Assembly: GCF_020480685.1 (NCBI RefSeq)
Contig: NZ_JAJAFU010000001.1
Location: forward strand, 1-64,000
DNA from: Deferrivibrio essentukiensis
GTDB taxonomy: Bacteria; Chrysiogenota; Deferribacteres; Deferribacterales; Deferrivibrionaceae
Direction: 5' to 3'
Length of the DNA stretch: 64,000 nt
The position numbers were made by a program, and so were the translations under genes. Below the pieces are notes generated by a model that was not told where the DNA came from, made no database searches, and saw nothing but the letters and a program-made list of their open reading frames with translations. Shown here one piece after another: positions 52,079 through 61,663 of the stretch. The first letter of the stretch is position 1. The number at the start of each line of letters is the position of its first letter.

Positions 52079-53951
52079 GCAATCCGCCTAAAACCATTAT
52101 AGCACATCCTATCCATATCCACACGATAAAAGGTTCAAATATGGCTTGAATTCCAATAATATTTTCGGGCTTTGAATAAGAAGCGAGTATCAAATAAAGA
52201 TCCCCTTGAGGTTTCGTATGAATTGAAACTTCAGCAAAAGGCTCTTTGTTATTGTTATAAAATCTCCTTTCCGGAGTCATCGTTATGATATATTTTCCAT
52301 TTTCATAGACTTTAACAGGGGAATAAACAGAGACATAGTTTTGCTTTTCTTTTATTACGAGATCGCCAACCTTTAGTTCATATTTATAGAATGAGATCGT
52401 TTCTCCAGGTGCCACAACCTTATCTACAGAAACGTTATAAAAAGAAGAGGCTATTACCCCGTAAGATAACACAACTAAACCAAAGTGAATGATTAAAGCT
52501 CCGTAAAGTCTGCTGTTACGGTAAATTATACCAATTCCGTTCCTTTTAATTCCTCTGAAAATTTGTAATAAAATTGTAAATAAAGAGAAAGATGTAAAAG
52601 CGAAAAGCACTAAAGGCAATGGTTTAGTGTAACCGTAAACGTAAATCAGTGTGGTTGCCACGACCATGAATATAAATGATGGCCATAAATTTTTTATAAT
52701 ATCAGCCATTTTTGAGTTACCATAGGGGAGAAGTGGACATAATCCACTTATAAGTATTATCAGCATAAAGAAAGGGGTAGATACTTTATTATAATAAGGT
52801 ATCCCAACACTGAGTTTGCTTGGGAAAAGTTGTGTCAATATCGGTAAGGTTGTTCCAAAAAGTATAACAAGCATAAGTGCAGTAAATAGCCAGTTTGTTA
52901 TGTAAAACATCCCTTCTTTGGAGACAACAGAGTAGTTTGCTTCTTCTTTCATATTTTTAAAGTTGGAAATTAAGAAGTAAATAAATCCAATCCCCGTGAT
53001 AAGTATGAAAAATATAAAAAACGGTCCAAGAGCTGACTTGCCAAAACTATGGACAGAGTCAATTACACCGCTTCTTGTTAAGAATGTACCAAATATACAG
53101 AGCTCATAAGTTAACAATATCAGTACATAAGTCCATATTTTAAGTTTTTCCTTTCTTTCATACATTATTGCTGAATGTAAAAATGCAGTTCCCGTCAACC
53201 AAGGCAATAGAGAGGCATTTTCTACAGGGTCCCATGCCCAATAGCCTCCCCAACCAAGCTCTACGTATGCCCATTGACCGCCGAGCACTATTCCGATGGT
53301 CAAAAATATCCAGCTTAAAATAGACCAACCTCTTGTTTTTACCACCCAACTGCTTGAGTTGTCATTGTTAACCAGCGAGCTGAAAGCGTGGGCAAATGCT
53401 ATCGTAAATAGGACAAACCCTAAATATAGTGTGGGTGGATGGTAAAGCATCCCTGGGTTTTGGAGTAAAGGATTCATTCCAAGTCCATCGGCAGGGAAAA
53501 AATCAAGCTCTTTAAAAGGGTTAGTTACAAAGTTTGTAAGTAAAAAGAAAAAACCACTTGAAAGCGAAAGTGCAAAAAATACTCCCGCCTTGTATTTGAG
53601 ACCATACTTTTTGATTCTAAATGCCTCTATTGAAGAGCATACGGCAATTAACCATCCCCAAAACAGCAATGAGCCGGCTTGCCCTGCCCAAAAACCACTT
53701 ATTTTATAAATAAGCGGAAGCTTGCTGTCAGTGTATTGAGCTACATACTCAATCTTAAAATATCCTGTGGCAAGGGCGTACATAAGTATGATTGATGCCA
53801 AAGTTATTAATATTGTTTGAATGTGAATGAAAAGAGTCCCATATTTGTCATATGTTTCCGACTCTTTTTTCATCGATGAGCCAAACAGTATGACAGCTAT
53901 AGCACTGCTAATAAGACCTAAAAATTGTAATAAATAACCAAAGTTTCCCAT
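52050..53951 (-). CDS. ccmF: Cytochrome c heme lyase CcmF
   Basis: A 633-residue, roughly fifteen-segment membrane protein with the heme-handling motif GGYWAWDPVENASLLPW and a C-terminal periplasmic beta domain. It transfers heme from CcmE to apocytochrome c. No separate ccmH is encoded nearby, so apocytochrome presentation must differ or be encoded elsewhere. AGGAGAGG precedes the start. Confidence 0.95.
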   Translation of the reverse strand: MGNFGYLLQFLGLISSAIAVILFGSSMKKESETYDKYGTLFIHIQTILITLASIILMYALATGYFKIEYVAQYTDSKLPLIYKISGFWAGQAGSLLFWGWLIAVCSSIEAFRIKKYGLKYKAGVFFALSLSSGFFFLLTNFVTNPFKELDFFPADGLGMNPLLQNPGMLYHPPTLYLGFVLFTIAFAHAFSSLVNNDNSSSWVVKTRGWSILSWIFLTIGIVLGGQWAYVELGWGGYWAWDPVENASLLPWLTGTAFLHSAIMYERKEKLKIWTYVLILLTYELCIFGTFLTRSGVIDSVHSFGKSALGPFFIFFILITGIGFIYFLISNFKNMKEEANYSVVSKEGMFYITNWLFTALMLVILFGTTLPILTQLFPSKLSVGIPYYNKVSTPFFMLIILISGLCPLLPYGNSKMADIIKNLWPSFIFMVVATTLIYVYGYTKPLPLVLFAFTSFSLFTILLQIFRGIKRNGIGIIYRNSRLYGALIIHFGLVVLSYGVIASSFYNVSVDKVVAPGETISFYKYELKVGDLVIKEKQNYVSVYSPVKVYENGKYIITMTPERRFYNNNKEPFAEVSIHTKPQGDLYLILASYSKPENIIGIQAIFEPFIVWIWIGCAIMVLGGLHGIFQFKRK

Positions 53952-54053
53952 AAAAGTCCTCTCCTAAAAAGTTTACAATTAGATACACATAATAAATAAA
54001 AGTTCAAGTTTTAAATCATTCTAATTTATATTGTAATATTTGAATATTTATAT

Positions 54054-54458
54054 CTATTTCTTCTCCACTTCAGCCTCATACTTTGAAGGGCACTTTGCTA
54101 AGAGCGTAGTGGCCTTGAAGGTATTGGTATCTTTGTCATATTTCCCTTCAACAATGACCTGTACCTCTTCGGTAAATGCATCAGGTATTATTCCGTTGTA
54201 AATGACATTCATCTTCTCACCGGTACCGTCAGCCATTACAAATTCTAAGTGTTGATTTTTAGTATCTTTTACAACGGTTCCGTCTACCACATCACCACTT
54301 ACCCTTATCCCTTTTGTATCATACTTTGACGGGTCTTTTATAAGTTCATGTACTTCCAAATAGTAAACTCCACTCTGCTTAAACCCTGTAGAGATAAGAT
54401 AAAAAACTGCAGCAATGACAATTATCCCTATTATCGCTAGCTTTGTACCTTTTTTCAT
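54054..54458 (-). CDS. ccmE: Heme chaperone CcmE, CxxxY variant
   Basis: A 134-residue protein with one N-terminal membrane anchor (LAIIGIIVIAAVFYLIS) and an OB-fold periplasmic domain (GIRVSGDVVDGTVVKD; VIVEGKYD). The heme-attachment site reads KCPSKYEAE: Cys123 takes the place of the usual His and Tyr127 is kept. This CxxxY form is known from Desulfovibrio and archaea and goes with system I sets lacking CcmH. It is first in the ccmEFABCD order. Confidence 0.92.
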   Translation of the reverse strand: MKKGTKLAIIGIIVIAAVFYLISTGFKQSGVYYLEVHELIKDPSKYDTKGIRVSGDVVDGTVVKDTKNQHLEFVMADGTGEKMNVIYNGIIPDAFTEEVQVIVEGKYDKDTNTFKATTLLAKCPSKYEAEVEKK

Positions 54459-54474
54459 ATATACCCCTTTTTTC

Positions 54475-54503
54475 TTGACTTATTTTACATGTATTATTAT
54501 CTT
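54475..54503 (+). promoter_or_regulatory. Sigma70 promoter for ccdA
   Basis: TTGACT at 54475-54480, 17-base spacer, TATCTT at 54498-54503, in the short gap between the divergent ccmE and ccdA genes. The predicted start of transcription is about 28 bases before the ccdA ATG. Confidence 0.6.
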
Positions 54504-54537
54504 CTATGAGGTTTATACAAAAAGAAGGTTCAATGCA

Positions 54538-55275
54538 ATGGAAAATTTAAGTTTTTTTAGTGCTTTTTTAGCGGGTATTCTATCTTTTTTGTCCCCCTGC
54601 GTTTTGCCCCTCTTACCAGGCTATATATCTTTTATTTCAGGGGAGTCCATTGAAAGCCTTACAGCTTCTGATAGTAAGACCCCCAGGGCGAAGGCTTTTT
54701 TAGGTGCGATATTTTTCGGGTTAGGTTTTAGTCTTGTTTTTGTTAGCCTTGGAGCTACTGCTACTGAGTTTGGTAAAATATTAAATGAATATAGATTTGT
54801 GCTGGAGAAGGTTGCAGGTGTTGTGGTCATAATTTTAGGTATCCACATGGTAGGAATATTTAAGATAAATAAGCTTCTTGTTCAAAAAAAATGGAATTAC
54901 AGAAAAGGGAGGGCACCGTTTTTTGTTGAGGCATTTTTGCTCGGGGTGGCTTTTGTTTTCGGTTGGACGCCTTGTATTGGTCCTATCCTTGCAGGAATTT
55001 TGGCACTTGCATCAAAACAGGATACGGTTTCTCAAGGTATAATTATGCTTTTTAGCTATTCATTGGGACTTTGGATTCCATTTCTTTTATCTGCTCTTGC
55101 ATTGGGCACTATCATATCATTTATAAAAAGGGCAGGCAATTTTGTTATTTGGGTTGAAAGGGTTGCTGGACTTATGCTTATCACGATAGGTATTTTAATG
55201 GTGTCAGGCTCTTTGACGATTATAGTATCTTATATTACAGATATTTTTCCTTCATTAATAGAGTTTGCAAAATAG
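54538..55275 (+). CDS. ccdA: Cytochrome c biogenesis thiol transporter CcdA
   Basis: A 245-residue protein with six membrane segments and the paired cysteines LSFLSPCVLPLLPG near the N-terminus and FGWTPCIGPILAG in the second half, the CcdA/DsbD-beta signature. It carries electrons from cytoplasmic thioredoxin to periplasmic thiols to keep apocytochrome cysteines reduced. It is divergent from the ccm operon. ATG 54538 gives the standard N-terminus; upstream in-frame sequence overlaps the promoter. Confidence 0.93.
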   Translation: MENLSFFSAFLAGILSFLSPCVLPLLPGYISFISGESIESLTASDSKTPRAKAFLGAIFFGLGFSLVFVSLGATATEFGKILNEYRFVLEKVAGVVVIILGIHMVGIFKINKLLVQKKWNYRKGRAPFFVEAFLLGVAFVFGWTPCIGPILAGILALASKQDTVSQGIIMLFSYSLGLWIPFLLSALALGTIISFIKRAGNFVIWVERVAGLMLITIGILMVSGSLTIIVSYITDIFPSLIEFAK

Positions 55276-56187
55276 TCATAATTTCTCTTTTAAACTGCAG
55301 ACGCTGCAAACATTATTAAATGATGGCTCGCCGCAGACGGAGCATTCCAAAGGCTCTTCTTCGTAATTTATTTCGTTTTGCAGCAGAGGGTGCATATTTG
55401 TTAAAAAATCGAGGTAAAATCTAACCTTAAAAGCTAAAATATCTTCTTCTATTCTGGAGATGATCTGTTTGTTTTTTATTGAAGAGGCACCTATACTTTT
55501 TGGGCACTCCATTTTGATATAATCTATTTTGCTATAAAAACTGTACATTGCACTCTCTTTTTCGGAAATGCGGCAAAAAGGTTTTACTTTTTTTACGAAG
55601 CCTTTTTTTGCGGGGAGGACAGGGTGCTGCCTTCTTAAGTAATCGACTTTCCAATTTATCGTATTGCCAAAGAGTACGGCAACTTCATCATCAAGATTGT
55701 GGCCGGTTACCAATATGTCATACCCGTTATCCTTGGCAGTTTTGTTAAAATAGTATCTTTTTACCGTTCCGCATACAGAGCACACAGGTTTCTTGGTTTT
55801 TTTGCTTAAGCTTATTATGTCGGAAATTTCTTTATTCATATCAATGATTATCAATTTTTTATCAATTCTTTCAGCCATATTTTGGGCAAATATTTTGGAT
55901 TTGTTGGAATATCCTTCAATTCCTAAATCTATGTAAAATCCATCGGCATCATAACCCAATTTATTTAATATATACCAGAGATTTAAACTATCTTTTCCTC
56001 CGGATACTGCAACTAAGAGCTTTTGTTTTTTACCAAACATTTTAAATTTTTTAATTGTTTCTTCGGTTCTTTTTTCTACCCATGAGATGAAATGTTCTTT
56101 ACATAAATTAAGTCTGTAAGTGGACAGCATAACTGTTGCAGGGGTATTTACCCCTTTATCTTTACATACCTTACATTTGGCTTGCAT
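55276..56187 (-). CDS. ttuA: tRNA 2-thiolation enzyme TtuA
   Basis: A 303-residue PP-loop ATPase: N-terminal zinc site (CKVC with LCKEH), ATP loop SGGKDS at residues 62-67, iron-sulfur/catalytic cysteines Cys136 and Cys139 (CSVCG) and Cys227, and a C-terminal zinc ribbon (CSVCGEP, CSVC). These match Thermus TtuA (Cys130, Cys133, Cys222). It makes 2-thio-ribothymidine at position 54 of tRNA, a heat-stabilising change. ATG 56187 lies one base after the ttuB stop with GGGGGA upstream. TtcA-type activity at C32 is less likely. Confidence 0.88.
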   Translation of the reverse strand: MQAKCKVCKDKGVNTPATVMLSTYRLNLCKEHFISWVEKRTEETIKKFKMFGKKQKLLVAVSGGKDSLNLWYILNKLGYDADGFYIDLGIEGYSNKSKIFAQNMAERIDKKLIIIDMNKEISDIISLSKKTKKPVCSVCGTVKRYYFNKTAKDNGYDILVTGHNLDDEVAVLFGNTINWKVDYLRRQHPVLPAKKGFVKKVKPFCRISEKESAMYSFYSKIDYIKMECPKSIGASSIKNKQIISRIEEDILAFKVRFYLDFLTNMHPLLQNEINYEEEPLECSVCGEPSFNNVCSVCSLKEKL

Positions 56188-56188
56188 T

Positions 56189-56392
56189 CTATCCCCCAGA
56201 AATGACACTTACTACTTCAATGTCGTCCTCTTCTGTTACCTTTTCGTGCGGCTGTCTGATTTCACCATTTATCACTACAAATGCTGTCTCTGGTGTCAAC
56301 TTTAATTTTTTTAAAATATCCCTTACTTTTACTACGCTATTTTCAAAGGCAATCGTAATGTTTTCGTCCCTATACTTCATATTAATTTCCAT
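56189..56392 (-). CDS. ttuB: TtuB-like ubiquitin-fold sulfur carrier
   Basis: A 67-residue beta-grasp protein (VRDILKKLKLTPETAFVVIN, EEDDIEVVSVISGG) with the C-terminal Gly-Gly needed for thiocarboxylate formation. It is directly followed by ttuA, which takes sulfur from TtuB. It needs an E1-like enzyme; the ThiF-like protein at 1-652 is one candidate. GGAG lies five bases before the ATG. Confidence 0.88.
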   Translation of the reverse strand: MEINMKYRDENITIAFENSVVKVRDILKKLKLTPETAFVVINGEIRQPHEKVTEEDDIEVVSVISGG

Positions 56393-56540
56393 ATTTACTC
56401 CACAAAATTTTGTTACATTTCATAGCAGTCATTTACGGACAAATCAACCAAAAGGGTATATTTTAATTAAAATTATAACATTTATGGAAATGAATATTAA
56501 ATCGTGTTAAAATTAACTATGATTTGTTTAGGAGGATTTA

Positions 56541-57779
56541 ATGGGGCGTTCGAATATTGTCAAAAAAATATCTGTTGATAAGTATGAGAAGGGGATGAAA
56601 ATAATTAAGTGTGATAAATCTTGGATAGACCCGAAACTTTATACCACAAATATAGCTGCAGAAGAAACTATTGAAATACTTAAATCATACGGGGTTAAAG
56701 AGATTGTAGTAGAATTTACACAAGAAAATGACAACTTTGAAGAAAAAAATATTGAAAAAGATGAAGAGGAAAAATTACGAGAAGAGGTAGAAAAGAGCCT
56801 GACAAGTCTTGTTTTGTCGGACTTAAGCTTTGTCCAAAATGTTTATCCAAATTTGGTAAATAATGTAAAACATTTTTTTGATAATGCTTCTAAGGGACAA
56901 TTAGATAAAGAAACAGTATCTGAAGTGACAGATACTGTTTGTGAAAGTACATTAAAAAATCCGATTTTTGTAGTAAACATAAGTAAATATTCTGATAATT
57001 ATGAATATCTGTATAATCACAGTCTAAATCTTGCATTTCTTGCAAACACGATAGGTGTAAAGTTAGGGTATACTGAAGATAAGATTAGAGAGCTTACAAT
57101 GGCTGCACTTTTACACGATGTGGGAAAGGTATTTATAGATCAAAATATATTAAATAAAAGGGGGAAGCTTAACGACAGAGAATTTGCAGAGATAAAGAAG
57201 CATCCTATTTTGGGTTATAAGTATCTTTTAGATAGCGGAGGATTTACTGAAAATGTATTACTTGCAGTTTTGGAGCATCATGAGAAGGGGAATGGTGAAG
57301 GGTACCCAAGGGGACTTAAAAGTGCAGAAATATCTTATTATGCAAAGATAATTGGGATAATTGATTCTTACGATGCTATAACAAATGATACCTGTTACAG
57401 AAGTGCTTACGCACAGGATAGAGCGATTGAGCTTTTATACAGTTTTGCAGACATACATTATAGTAAACGATTGTTGGATTTTATCGTAAAAATTATCAGG
57501 TTCCACTCCTTAGGTACGGTTGTAAGGCTTGACAGTGGGGAAGTAGGATTAATTGTGAAGCAGTTTTTTGATAATAGAGAGCCGGTAGTACTGATTGTCA
57601 GGGATGTGAAAAAAAAGGTAGAACCCCCGGTGCTGTTTGATTTGAATTCGTACGATATCAAAACAGGACAGCCATATAAAAAAATTGTAGAGGTTGTCAG
57701 CAAGTCTGAAATAGACTTCAATCCTGCCACAATTTTATACGAGTATATAAAAAGGAGCAGAGATGCAAAAGTCAAATAA
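56541..57779 (+). CDS. HD-GYP domain cyclic-di-GMP phosphodiesterase
   Basis: A 412-residue cytoplasmic protein. Residues 1-130 resemble DUF3391 (VDKYEKGMKIIKCDKSWID) with a charged helical linker. The HD-GYP domain runs about 145-340, with His192-Asp193 in LLHDVGK, EHHEKGNGEGYPRGL and IIDSYDAITN. The C-terminus (350-412) is a small beta module. All GYP-type residues are present, so c-di-GMP hydrolysis is expected. GGAGG precedes the ATG. The nearby flagellar genes fit a motility/biofilm role. Confidence 0.88.
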   Translation: MGRSNIVKKISVDKYEKGMKIIKCDKSWIDPKLYTTNIAAEETIEILKSYGVKEIVVEFTQENDNFEEKNIEKDEEEKLREEVEKSLTSLVLSDLSFVQNVYPNLVNNVKHFFDNASKGQLDKETVSEVTDTVCESTLKNPIFVVNISKYSDNYEYLYNHSLNLAFLANTIGVKLGYTEDKIRELTMAALLHDVGKVFIDQNILNKRGKLNDREFAEIKKHPILGYKYLLDSGGFTENVLLAVLEHHEKGNGEGYPRGLKSAEISYYAKIIGIIDSYDAITNDTCYRSAYAQDRAIELLYSFADIHYSKRLLDFIVKIIRFHSLGTVVRLDSGEVGLIVKQFFDNREPVVLIVRDVKKKVEPPVLFDLNSYDIKTGQPYKKIVEVVSKSEIDFNPATILYEYIKRSRDAKVK

Positions 57780-57794
57780 TAAGGGAATATTCCT

Positions 57795-58763
57795 TTAAAA
57801 AGTTTTAAACGGGCAAGCCGTGTAATGCCCATCACTGACTTCTATGAGTTTCATATCAATATCTGAGCATTCACTTTTAACAAAAGGGCATCTTGTAGAA
57901 AATCTGCACCCTTTAGGAGGATTTAGCGGAGTGGGGATATCCCCTTGAAGTAGTATTTTTTCTCTGTTTTTAGCAGAAGACAAATCCGGAACAGCACTTA
58001 GTAACGCTTTAGTATAAGGGTGTTTTGGATTATTCATTATATCTTCTGCACTTCCTGTTTCCACAATTTTACCCAGATACATTACGATAATCCTGTCAGA
58101 GATATGGTTAACTACACTTAAATCATGGGAGATAAAAAGGTAAGTGAGATTAAACTCTTTTTGTAAATCCAAAAGTAAATTTAATACCTGGGATTGAATA
58201 GAAACATCAAGAGCACTCACCGGTTCATCGCACACGATAAGCTCCGGTTGAAGTATGAGAGATCTGGCTATGCAAATCCTTTGCCTTTGTCCCCCCGAAA
58301 ATTGATGAGGATATCTGTCATAATGATCTTTTAAAAGACCGACTTTATCCATTATTTCAAGTATTTTGTCCTTATAGTCGCCCAAATCTTGTCCGCTTAG
58401 CAACAGTGGCTCACCGATTATTTGGCCTACCTTCCACCTTGGGTTAAGGGAGGAATAAGGGTCTTGGAATATGATTTGGACTTTTTTTCTATACTCTTTT
58501 AACTCATTTTTGTTAAGACCGACTATATCTTTACTATCATAAATGATTTTCCCTGCGGTTGGCTCTTCAATTTTGAGTATCATTTTTCCCGTTGTGGACT
58601 TACCACAGCCTGATTCACCCACCAAACTAACAGTTTCCCCTTTTTTTATAAAAAATGAAATATCATCGATAGCTTTTAACGTTTTTGGTTTACTAAACAG
58701 AGATTTTCCTACGGAATAATATTTTTTGAGATTTTCTACCTTGAGCAATATATTCTTTTCCAT
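57795..58763 (-). CDS. dppF: Peptide ABC transporter ATPase DppF-like
   Basis: A 322-residue ATPase with Walker A GESGCGKSTTG, signature FSGGQRQRI, Walker B LIVCDEPVSALDVS and the oligopeptide-type C-terminal zinc/iron-sulfur-like segment CRFSTRCPF. ATG 58763 overlaps the dppD stop (TGATG). With DppD it powers import through DppBC. Confidence 0.9.
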   Translation of the reverse strand: MEKNILLKVENLKKYYSVGKSLFSKPKTLKAIDDISFFIKKGETVSLVGESGCGKSTTGKMILKIEEPTAGKIIYDSKDIVGLNKNELKEYRKKVQIIFQDPYSSLNPRWKVGQIIGEPLLLSGQDLGDYKDKILEIMDKVGLLKDHYDRYPHQFSGGQRQRICIARSLILQPELIVCDEPVSALDVSIQSQVLNLLLDLQKEFNLTYLFISHDLSVVNHISDRIIVMYLGKIVETGSAEDIMNNPKHPYTKALLSAVPDLSSAKNREKILLQGDIPTPLNPPKGCRFSTRCPFVKSECSDIDMKLIEVSDGHYTACPFKTF

Positions 58764-59734
58764 CAAAATTTCCCCTGTACTTTAAAACATGCGACTTCAT
58801 GATTATCAGTGATTTTTTCCAAAACGGGCTTTTCCTTTTTACAAATATCTTTTGCAAAAGGGCATCTTGGCCAGAAGGTGCAGCCTTCAGGAAGGTTAAA
58901 CAAACTTGGCACATTCCCTTCAATGCTGTATAATTTTGATTTTCTCTCAGTCTTCCCTTTTTGGGGTAGTGACATTAAAAGCCCTTCCGTGTATGGGTGC
59001 TTTGGTGAGTTTATTATATTTTCAACGGTTGATTTTTCTACTATTTTCCCCGTGTACATTACAGCCACATAGTCTGCCATTTCGGCGACTACTCCCAAAT
59101 CGTGAGTAATGAAAAGTATAGAAGTATTTTTCTTCTCTTTCAAATCGTTCATAAGAGCTAAGACTTGTGCTTGTATTGTTACGTCAAGGGCAGTTGTAGG
59201 CTCATCAGCGATCAAAAGATTTGGATTGCAGGCCATAGCCATTGCAATCATAACCCTTTGACGCATACCACCGCTTAATTTGAACGGGTATTCCTTTAAT
59301 CTTTCCTCAGGTGAAGGGATGGCTACAAGATTGAGTGCTTCAATAGCTTTTTCTCTTAATTCTTTCTTTGAAAGTTTATTATGTAGCTTTAGTGTTTCCA
59401 TAATTTGGAAGCCAACTGTGTAGCTTGGATTAAGAGAGGTCATCGGCTCTTGAAAAATCATTGAGATTTTGCTGCCTCTGATGTTTTTCATCTCTTTTTC
59501 ACTTAGATTTAAAAGGTCTATATTCTCCAAAAAGATGTTTCCGTCAACTATTTTGCCTGGACTATCAATAAGTCTCATGATTGATAAGGAAGTGATACTT
59601 TTCCCACTTCCTGATTCACCTACCAGGCAAAGTGTCTTCCCTTTAGGTATATCAAAAGATATACCATCTACGGCTTTAGCCACTCCGTTATCTGAAAAAA
59701 AGTGTGTTTTTAAATTTTTAACTGACAATAACAT
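58763..59734 (-). CDS. dppD: Peptide ABC transporter ATPase DppD-like
   Basis: A 323-residue ATPase with Walker A GESGSGKSITS, signature LSGGMRQRVM, Walker B LLIADEPTTALDVT and C-terminal CTFWPRCPF. It overlaps dppC by one base and dppF by one base. It is the partner ATPase of DppF in a heterodimer. Confidence 0.9.
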   Translation of the reverse strand: MLLSVKNLKTHFFSDNGVAKAVDGISFDIPKGKTLCLVGESGSGKSITSLSIMRLIDSPGKIVDGNIFLENIDLLNLSEKEMKNIRGSKISMIFQEPMTSLNPSYTVGFQIMETLKLHNKLSKKELREKAIEALNLVAIPSPEERLKEYPFKLSGGMRQRVMIAMAMACNPNLLIADEPTTALDVTIQAQVLALMNDLKEKKNTSILFITHDLGVVAEMADYVAVMYTGKIVEKSTVENIINSPKHPYTEGLLMSLPQKGKTERKSKLYSIEGNVPSLFNLPEGCTFWPRCPFAKDICKKEKPVLEKITDNHEVACFKVQGKF

Positions 59735-60600
59735 TATTTATCCTTCATCTTTGGGTCTAATACATCCATTAGTCCGTCTCCGACAAGGTTAAACCCTAAA
59801 ACAGTCAAAAAAATTGCAAGACCTGGAAATGTAATCATCCATGGTGCACGCATAATGAATTGGAGAGAATCTGCCAGCATCGCCCCCCATTCAGGAGTAG
59901 GTGGCTGGGCTCCAAGTGACAAAAAACTAAGTCCTGCCGCTTCCAGTACCGCTGATGCAAATCCCATTGTCCCCTGAACTATAATTGGCGCCATACAGTT
60001 TGGTAAAATTACTTTGAAAATAAGCCTCATATTTGAAGAGCCGTTAATTCTTGATGCGATAACATACTCTTTTACTTTTTCCTGTAAAACTGAGCTTCTT
60101 ACAAGTCTTGCAAATGCAGGTATACCAACAATTCCTATGGCTATCATGGCATTGTAAAGACTTGGTCCAAGCACTGAAACAATCACGATTGCAAGCAAAA
60201 TGGCCGGGACTGAGAGCATAATATCCACAAGCCTCATGATTAGGCTGTCAATTTTTCCGCCATAGAAACCTGCGATACTGCCTAGTATGACTCCTACAAA
60301 CATAGATATTCCAACAGATATGACACCTATCATAAGGGATATTCTTGCTCCGTAAATTATACGGGTAAACATATCCCGTCCGAAGTCGTCTGTCCCAAGA
60401 ATATGTTGTGAACTGCCTCCTGAATTCCACATAGGGGGCAGTAGTCTGTTTTGTAGATCCTGTATCGTTGGGTCGTAAGATGTGATTATAGGAGCAAATA
60501 CTGCCATTATTATCAAAAATATGACGATTCCAAGTCCTGCCATTGCGGACTTATTTTTCTTAAAGTTTTTGTAATATTCGTAGAAAAGAGTTTCTTTCAT
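59734..60600 (-). CDS. dppC: Peptide ABC transporter permease DppC-like
   Basis: A 288-residue permease with an N-terminal helix, a periplasmic loop (LGTDDFGRDMFTRIIYGARI) and the EAA-type motif AARINGSSNMRLIFKVILPN (starting ASRINGSS). These are typical of OppC/DppC. It shares one base with both neighbours. Confidence 0.92.
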   Translation of the reverse strand: MKETLFYEYYKNFKKNKSAMAGLGIVIFLIIMAVFAPIITSYDPTIQDLQNRLLPPMWNSGGSSQHILGTDDFGRDMFTRIIYGARISLMIGVISVGISMFVGVILGSIAGFYGGKIDSLIMRLVDIMLSVPAILLAIVIVSVLGPSLYNAMIAIGIVGIPAFARLVRSSVLQEKVKEYVIASRINGSSNMRLIFKVILPNCMAPIIVQGTMGFASAVLEAAGLSFLSLGAQPPTPEWGAMLADSLQFIMRAPWMITFPGLAIFLTVLGFNLVGDGLMDVLDPKMKDK

Positions 60601-61604
60601 TATTCCAACCTAATTTTAGGGTTAATTATTGCATATATCAAGTCTACCAAGAGGTTAACAATAATAAAAATAACTGCTATTATTAGTGTGGCACATTGGA
60701 CAACAGGAAAATCTCTTTGATACACCGCATTTACAATCCATTTACCAATTCCAGGCCAACTAAATGTGGTTTCGGTCAATATGGCCCCCGCAAGAAGTGC
60801 ACCAAGCATCAATCCTATTACCGTAACAACAGGGATAAGCCCGTTTCGGAGGGCATGAATAAAAATAACCCTCGTACTTGAGCACCCCTTTGCTCTTGCA
60901 GTGCGGATATAGTCCTCTCTCATGACTTCAAGCATGCTTGAGCGGGTCATCCTTGCTATTATTGCCATAGGGATAGTGCCAAGAGCAATACCTGGGAGTA
61001 TTAAATGTTTGAGAGCGTCAAAAAAAGCGGGATAATCATTAGCAAGTAGAGAGTCAATCAAATATAAGCCAGTTACCGGTTCAATATAATATTCAAATCC
61101 TAATCTCCCGGATACGGGTAAAATACCCAGCTTTACAGAGAAAAAATAGATTAATAGTAGTCCAAGCCAAAATACCGGCATAGACACACCGGCCAATGCT
61201 CCAAACATACTAAGATAATCAAAAAATGAATACCTTTTTACTGCGGAAATAATACCTGCAAGTATACCGATAATTACAGCTATCAGCATACTTACTAGCG
61301 TTAATTCAATTGTGGCAGGGAATCTCTCAAAAAACTCGTCTATAACAGGTTGCTTGCTTTTGATTGAGTTACCAAAGTCACCACGAACCGCCTTACTTAT
61401 AAATATAATGTACTGTTCATATAATGGCTTGTTAAGCCCCATCTCTTCCCTGAGCTTCTCAACAGATTCTTTGCTTGCATGCTCTCCAAGCATTATTAGC
61501 GCAGGGTCTCCGGGTGCAAGGTGAACCATTAAAAATACAAGGACTGATACGCCAAACATTGTAGGGATAGCCCAAAAAATTCTTTTCAGTATATAACTTA
61601 ACAC
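60600..61604 (-). CDS. dppB: Peptide ABC transporter permease DppB-like
   Basis: A 334-residue permease: N-terminal KRIFWAIPTMFGVSVLVFLM, then HLAPGDPA, the long periplasmic loop and RTARAKGCSSTRVIFIHALR as EAA motif. These are OppB/DppB signatures. It forms the channel with DppC in the inner membrane. Confidence 0.93.
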   Translation of the reverse strand: MLSYILKRIFWAIPTMFGVSVLVFLMVHLAPGDPALIMLGEHASKESVEKLREEMGLNKPLYEQYIIFISKAVRGDFGNSIKSKQPVIDEFFERFPATIELTLVSMLIAVIIGILAGIISAVKRYSFFDYLSMFGALAGVSMPVFWLGLLLIYFFSVKLGILPVSGRLGFEYYIEPVTGLYLIDSLLANDYPAFFDALKHLILPGIALGTIPMAIIARMTRSSMLEVMREDYIRTARAKGCSSTRVIFIHALRNGLIPVVTVIGLMLGALLAGAILTETTFSWPGIGKWIVNAVYQRDFPVVQCATLIIAVIFIIVNLLVDLIYAIINPKIRLE

Positions 61605-61620
61605 TTAAATCCCTCTAATA

Positions 61621-61643
61621 AAAGGCTGCCGCTGAGGGCAGCC
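61621..61643 (-). terminator. Attenuating hairpin between dppA and dppB
   Basis: On the minus strand GGCTGCC-CTCAGC-GGCAGCC followed by TTTTATT. The weak T tract suggests partial termination, so that the binding protein is made in excess of the membrane subunits, as is common for such operons. Confidence 0.65.
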
Positions 61644-61663
61644 CAATTTTTTATATTTACTAT

